6,984 nucleotides of DNA from an uncultured Clostridia bacterium (GTDB taxonomy: Bacteria > Bacillota > Clostridia > Christensenellales > UBA1242): positions 1 to 6,984 of the forward strand of contig CAMEUD010000062.1 of NCBI GenBank assembly GCA_945937975.1, read 5' to 3'. The notes below the pieces were generated by a model, which had not been told where the DNA came from, made no database searches, and saw nothing but the letters and a program-made list of their open reading frames with translations. Shown one piece after another: positions 5,170 to 6,984 of this stretch. The translations under genes and the position numbers were made by a program. The first letter of the stretch is position 1. Every line of letters starts with the position of its first letter.

Positions 5170-5182
5170 CTTTTAAAAATAA

Positions 5183-5214
5183 AAAAGACTGTCAATATTT
5201 TACGACAGTCTTTT
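5183..5214 (-). terminator. Intrinsic terminator of the parA-parB operon
   Basis: A perfect 11-bp stem (5183-5193 with 5204-5214; core AGACTGTC / GACAGTCT) encloses a 10-nt loop. Read on the minus strand it is followed by a U-rich tract (TTTTTTATTTTT). It is 20 bases past the parB stop and 13 bases before the nearest DnaA box, and it should keep parAB transcription out of the DnaA-box cluster. Confidence 0.88.
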
Positions 5215-5234
5215 AATAACATTTTTAATAATAA

Positions 5235-6224
5235 CTATTGTACCTTTTTATTAAAATTACTCAAATCTTTAAGTGTTAAAGTTTTTGTTTTTAATAATTC
5301 CAAAAGTTCAGCAATTCTATCTAAATCATCTCTTGAATAGTAATCAATATATATTCTACCCTTTCTATCACTTCCAATAGCAGAAACTTTTGTTGAGAAC
5401 ACTCTTTGCATTTCATTTATAAGTTCTTTAAGTTCCATACTTTGTTCTGGTGGTTTATTTTTTGTGCTTCCTTTTGGATTTAAGTAAGATTTTACCAATT
5501 TTTCAAGTTCTCTTACTGTAACTTTACCATTACATGCTGCAACTGCAAATTTCTGTTGAACTTTTGGGTCAGTAATAACGACTAAACATCTTGCGTGTCC
5601 TGCACTTAACTTTCCTTGTTCTACCATTGCTATAACTTCTGGACATAATACTAAAAGCCTTAATGTGTTGGCAATGTTAGGTCTTGAGATACCAATTCTA
5701 TCTGCAACTGTTTCTTGAGTAAAGTTATACTCATCCATAAGTTGTTTTATTGCTCTTGCCGCTTCAATAGGATTTAAGTCTTCTCTTTGCAAGTTTTCAA
5801 TAATAGATATTTCTTTTATTTGACGCTCTGTATAGTTTTTAACAACACATGGGATTGTATCAAGTCCAGCAATCTTTGATGCACGCCATCTTCTTTCACC
5901 AGCAATAATCATATAGCCAGTTTCATCTTTATTAACAACAATAGGTTGAATTATTCCATGTGTTTTAATAGAATTTGCAAGTTCATTTAATGCTTCTGGA
6001 TCAAAATTCTTTCTTGGCTGATTTGGATTTGCCCTTATTTCACTAACTGGGATTTCTTCAACTCCACCCTTAACCCTTGTTCCTTCCACAACGGTTGTTT
6101 TTTGTTCTTTTTTCTCTTGCACTACTGGTTTTTCATTATTATTTTCCAAATCATCAACTTCTTCATCATATATTGATAATAATGCTCCAAGACCTTTACC
6201 AAGTCCCATTTTCTTCTGTACCAT
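5235..6224 (-). CDS. parB: Chromosome-partitioning protein ParB (Spo0J), CTP-dependent parS clamp
   Basis: ParB binds parS, hydrolyses CTP, slides along flanking DNA as a clamp, and stimulates ParA; in Firmicutes it also recruits SMC. All regions are present in the 329 residues. The N-terminal ParA-activating peptide is KKMGLGKGLGALLS (4-17), then an acidic linker to about 55. The CTP-binding domain has NPNQPRK (66-72), GERRWRA (109-115) and ENLQRE (143-148). The helix-turn-helix is at about 169-190 (TQETVADRIGISRPNIANTLRL). The C-terminal dimerisation region is about 262-329. Length is slightly above the usual 280-300. The start at 6224 has AAGGAG inside the parA 3' end, and TAATG shares one base with the parA stop, implying translational coupling. 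Five parS sites lie 245-1330 bases downstream. Trp113 is the only Trp in the visible proteins. Noc is a paralogue to consider, but the parA linkage and perfect parS sites favour ParB. Confidence 0.97.
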   Translation of the reverse strand: MVQKKMGLGKGLGALLSIYDEEVDDLENNNEKPVVQEKKEQKTTVVEGTRVKGGVEEIPVSEIRANPNQPRKNFDPEALNELANSIKTHGIIQPIVVNKDETGYMIIAGERRWRASKIAGLDTIPCVVKNYTERQIKEISIIENLQREDLNPIEAARAIKQLMDEYNFTQETVADRIGISRPNIANTLRLLVLCPEVIAMVEQGKLSAGHARCLVVITDPKVQQKFAVAACNGKVTVRELEKLVKSYLNPKGSTKNKPPEQSMELKELINEMQRVFSTKVSAIGSDRKGRIYIDYYSRDDLDRIAELLELLKTKTLTLKDLSNFNKKVQ

Positions 6225-6984
6225 TATTTTTCACTCCTTACTTTAATTTTTGTAAATTTAGTTATTTTTTTATAACTTTGATTGTTTCTTTCTAATATTT
6301 CTTCTGCCAAATTTTGATATGCGTTTGCACCTTTTGAATTTGTATCATAAAGCATAATTGGTAATCCATGACTAGGCGCTTCAGCGAGTCTTATGTTTTG
6401 TGGAATATATGTATCAAAAACCTTCTTATTAAAGAATTTTTTAACTTCATCACTAACTTGTTGAACCAAATTTGAACGATTATCTTTCATCGTAAGAACA
6501 ACGCCTTCAATTTTCAAATCTGGATTAAGATGATGAATAATAAGTTTTATTGTATTCATCAATTGTGTTAAACCTTCCAACGCATAGAATTGACATTGAA
6601 TAGGAATTATAACAGAATCGGCAGCAGTTAATGCATTTACAGTCAAAAGCCCCAAAGATGGTGGACAATCTATAAAAATAAAATCATATTTGTCTTTAAC
6701 TCTTGCCAAAGCATTTTTTACAACATGTTCTCTTGAATGCATTTGAACAAGGTCAATTTCTGCGCCAGCCAAATCGACTGTTGCAGGTATTATATCCAAA
6801 TCTTCAACACAAGTTGGATAAATTGCTTCATCTATTATGATATCTTTATTAATTACATTATAAAGAGTTCTCAATTCTTTATTTGATTTATCAATTCCAA
6901 CGCCACTTGTTGTATTTCCTTGTGGGTCCATATCTATAAGCAAAACTTTTTTACCCATTGCAGCAATATAAGCGGCAACATTTA
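6224..6984 (-). CDS. parA: Chromosome-partitioning ATPase ParA (Soj), N-terminus outside the window
   Basis: ParA is a deviant Walker ATPase that dimerises on ATP, binds DNA non-specifically and is triggered by ParB to move or separate parS regions; in Bacillus, Soj also regulates DnaA. The ATG at 6958 is not the real start: the frame stays open to the window edge and the eight residues before it (NVAAYIAA) continue the standard ParA pattern. The gene is therefore 5'-partial, with the KGGVGKT P-loop just beyond the edge. Numbering from Met 6958: the A' motif LLIDMDPQGN (6-15) with the catalytic-type Asp, Walker B FIFIDCPPSLG (93-103), and the C-terminal RLAEAPSHGLPIMLYD (190-205). The C-terminal tail after about 223 is lysine-rich. 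The gene ends TAA at 6226-6224, overlapping the parB ATG by one base. Both run as one operon toward the terminator at 5183-5214; the promoter is not in the window. Confidence 0.97.
   Translation of the reverse strand, partial: NVAAYIAAMGKKVLLIDMDPQGNTTSGVGIDKSNKELRTLYNVINKDIIIDEAIYPTCVEDLDIIPATVDLAGAEIDLVQMHSREHVVKNALARVKDKYDFIFIDCPPSLGLLTVNALTAADSVIIPIQCQFYALEGLTQLMNTIKLIIHHLNPDLKIEGVVLTMKDNRSNLVQQVSDEVKKFFNKKVFDTYIPQNIRLAEAPSHGLPIMLYDTNSKGANAYQNLAEEILERNNQSYKKITKFTKIKVRSEK

Larger units (their letters stand above)
3729..5182. other. Gene-free AT-rich centromere/origin-like segment
   Basis: About 1.45 kb lacks any plausible gene on either strand. Two 60-base lines counted by hand (4441-4500 and 4801-4860) hold only 9 and 11 G+C bases. 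The segment contains five perfect parS sites (3907-4990), one parS half-site (about 4746-4761) and four perfect DnaA boxes (5051-5169). It is bounded by the CvpA-family start and the parB terminator. Its likely job is chromosome segregation and DnaA binding, possibly including replication initiation. Confidence 0.8.

Noticed and set aside
5129..5176. 15-codon frame (MTKFENFVQLNVDNF) with GGAG 5 bases before its ATG, inside the DnaA-box region
   Set aside because: It is very short, overlaps the fourth DnaA box, has no similarity I recognise and has no promoter of its own. It is probably a chance frame; a decayed dnaA start was considered, but the residues do not resemble DnaA.
6077..6295. Plus-strand open frame across the parA/parB junction
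   Set aside because: It is antisense to conserved ParA and ParB coding sequence, with a low-complexity hydrophobic product and no Shine-Dalgarno.

Overview
The window reads as chromosomal DNA of a very AT-rich, Gram-positive-type bacterium (Firmicutes/Bacillota, Clostridia- or Bacilli-like). The signs are strong AAGGAG-type Shine-Dalgarno sites, sigma-A-like promoters, a lipobox lipoprotein, a Soj/Spo0J-type ParA/ParB pair, and perfect Bacillus-type parS sites and DnaA boxes. I cannot name a species. The standard code is consistent, although no visible gene ends in TGA and tryptophan is almost absent.

Layout, left to right. At 1-290 (-) is the start of a lipoprotein with a bacterial Ig-like domain. 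It is divergent from 459-1169 (+), an unknown exported protein anchored by a C-terminal membrane helix, whose promoter sits so close to its ATG that the mRNA may be leaderless. A bidirectional terminator (1174-1209) separates that gene from tmk (1229-1903, -), a dTMP kinase with an altered Walker A motif. tmk has its own promoter next to the end of an ArsR-family regulator gene (2020-2346, -). Divergent from the regulator, and too short for routine gene calling, is a 57-residue membrane protein with a Cys-Gly-Cys tail (2502-2675, +), followed by a 15-bp hairpin terminator. After an AT-rich gap comes a CvpA-family membrane protein (3144-3728, -).

The centre, 3729-5182, is a gene-free, extremely AT-rich segment of about 1.45 kb. 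It carries five perfect parS sites sharing one 20-bp palindrome, a sixth half-site, and then four perfect DnaA boxes: a compact centromere beside an origin-like DnaA-binding cluster. Right of it, a terminator closes the parA-parB operon (parB 5235-6224, parA 6224 to the window edge, both -), which is translationally coupled through TAATG.

How it fits together: ParB, a CTP-dependent DNA clamp, should load at the parS array just downstream of its own gene. ParA should then separate the replicated regions, while DnaA binds the adjacent boxes. The most notable features are the dense, nearly regular parS array, the DnaA boxes with no dnaA gene nearby and with parAB transcribed towards them, and the ArsR / small Cys-protein pair.
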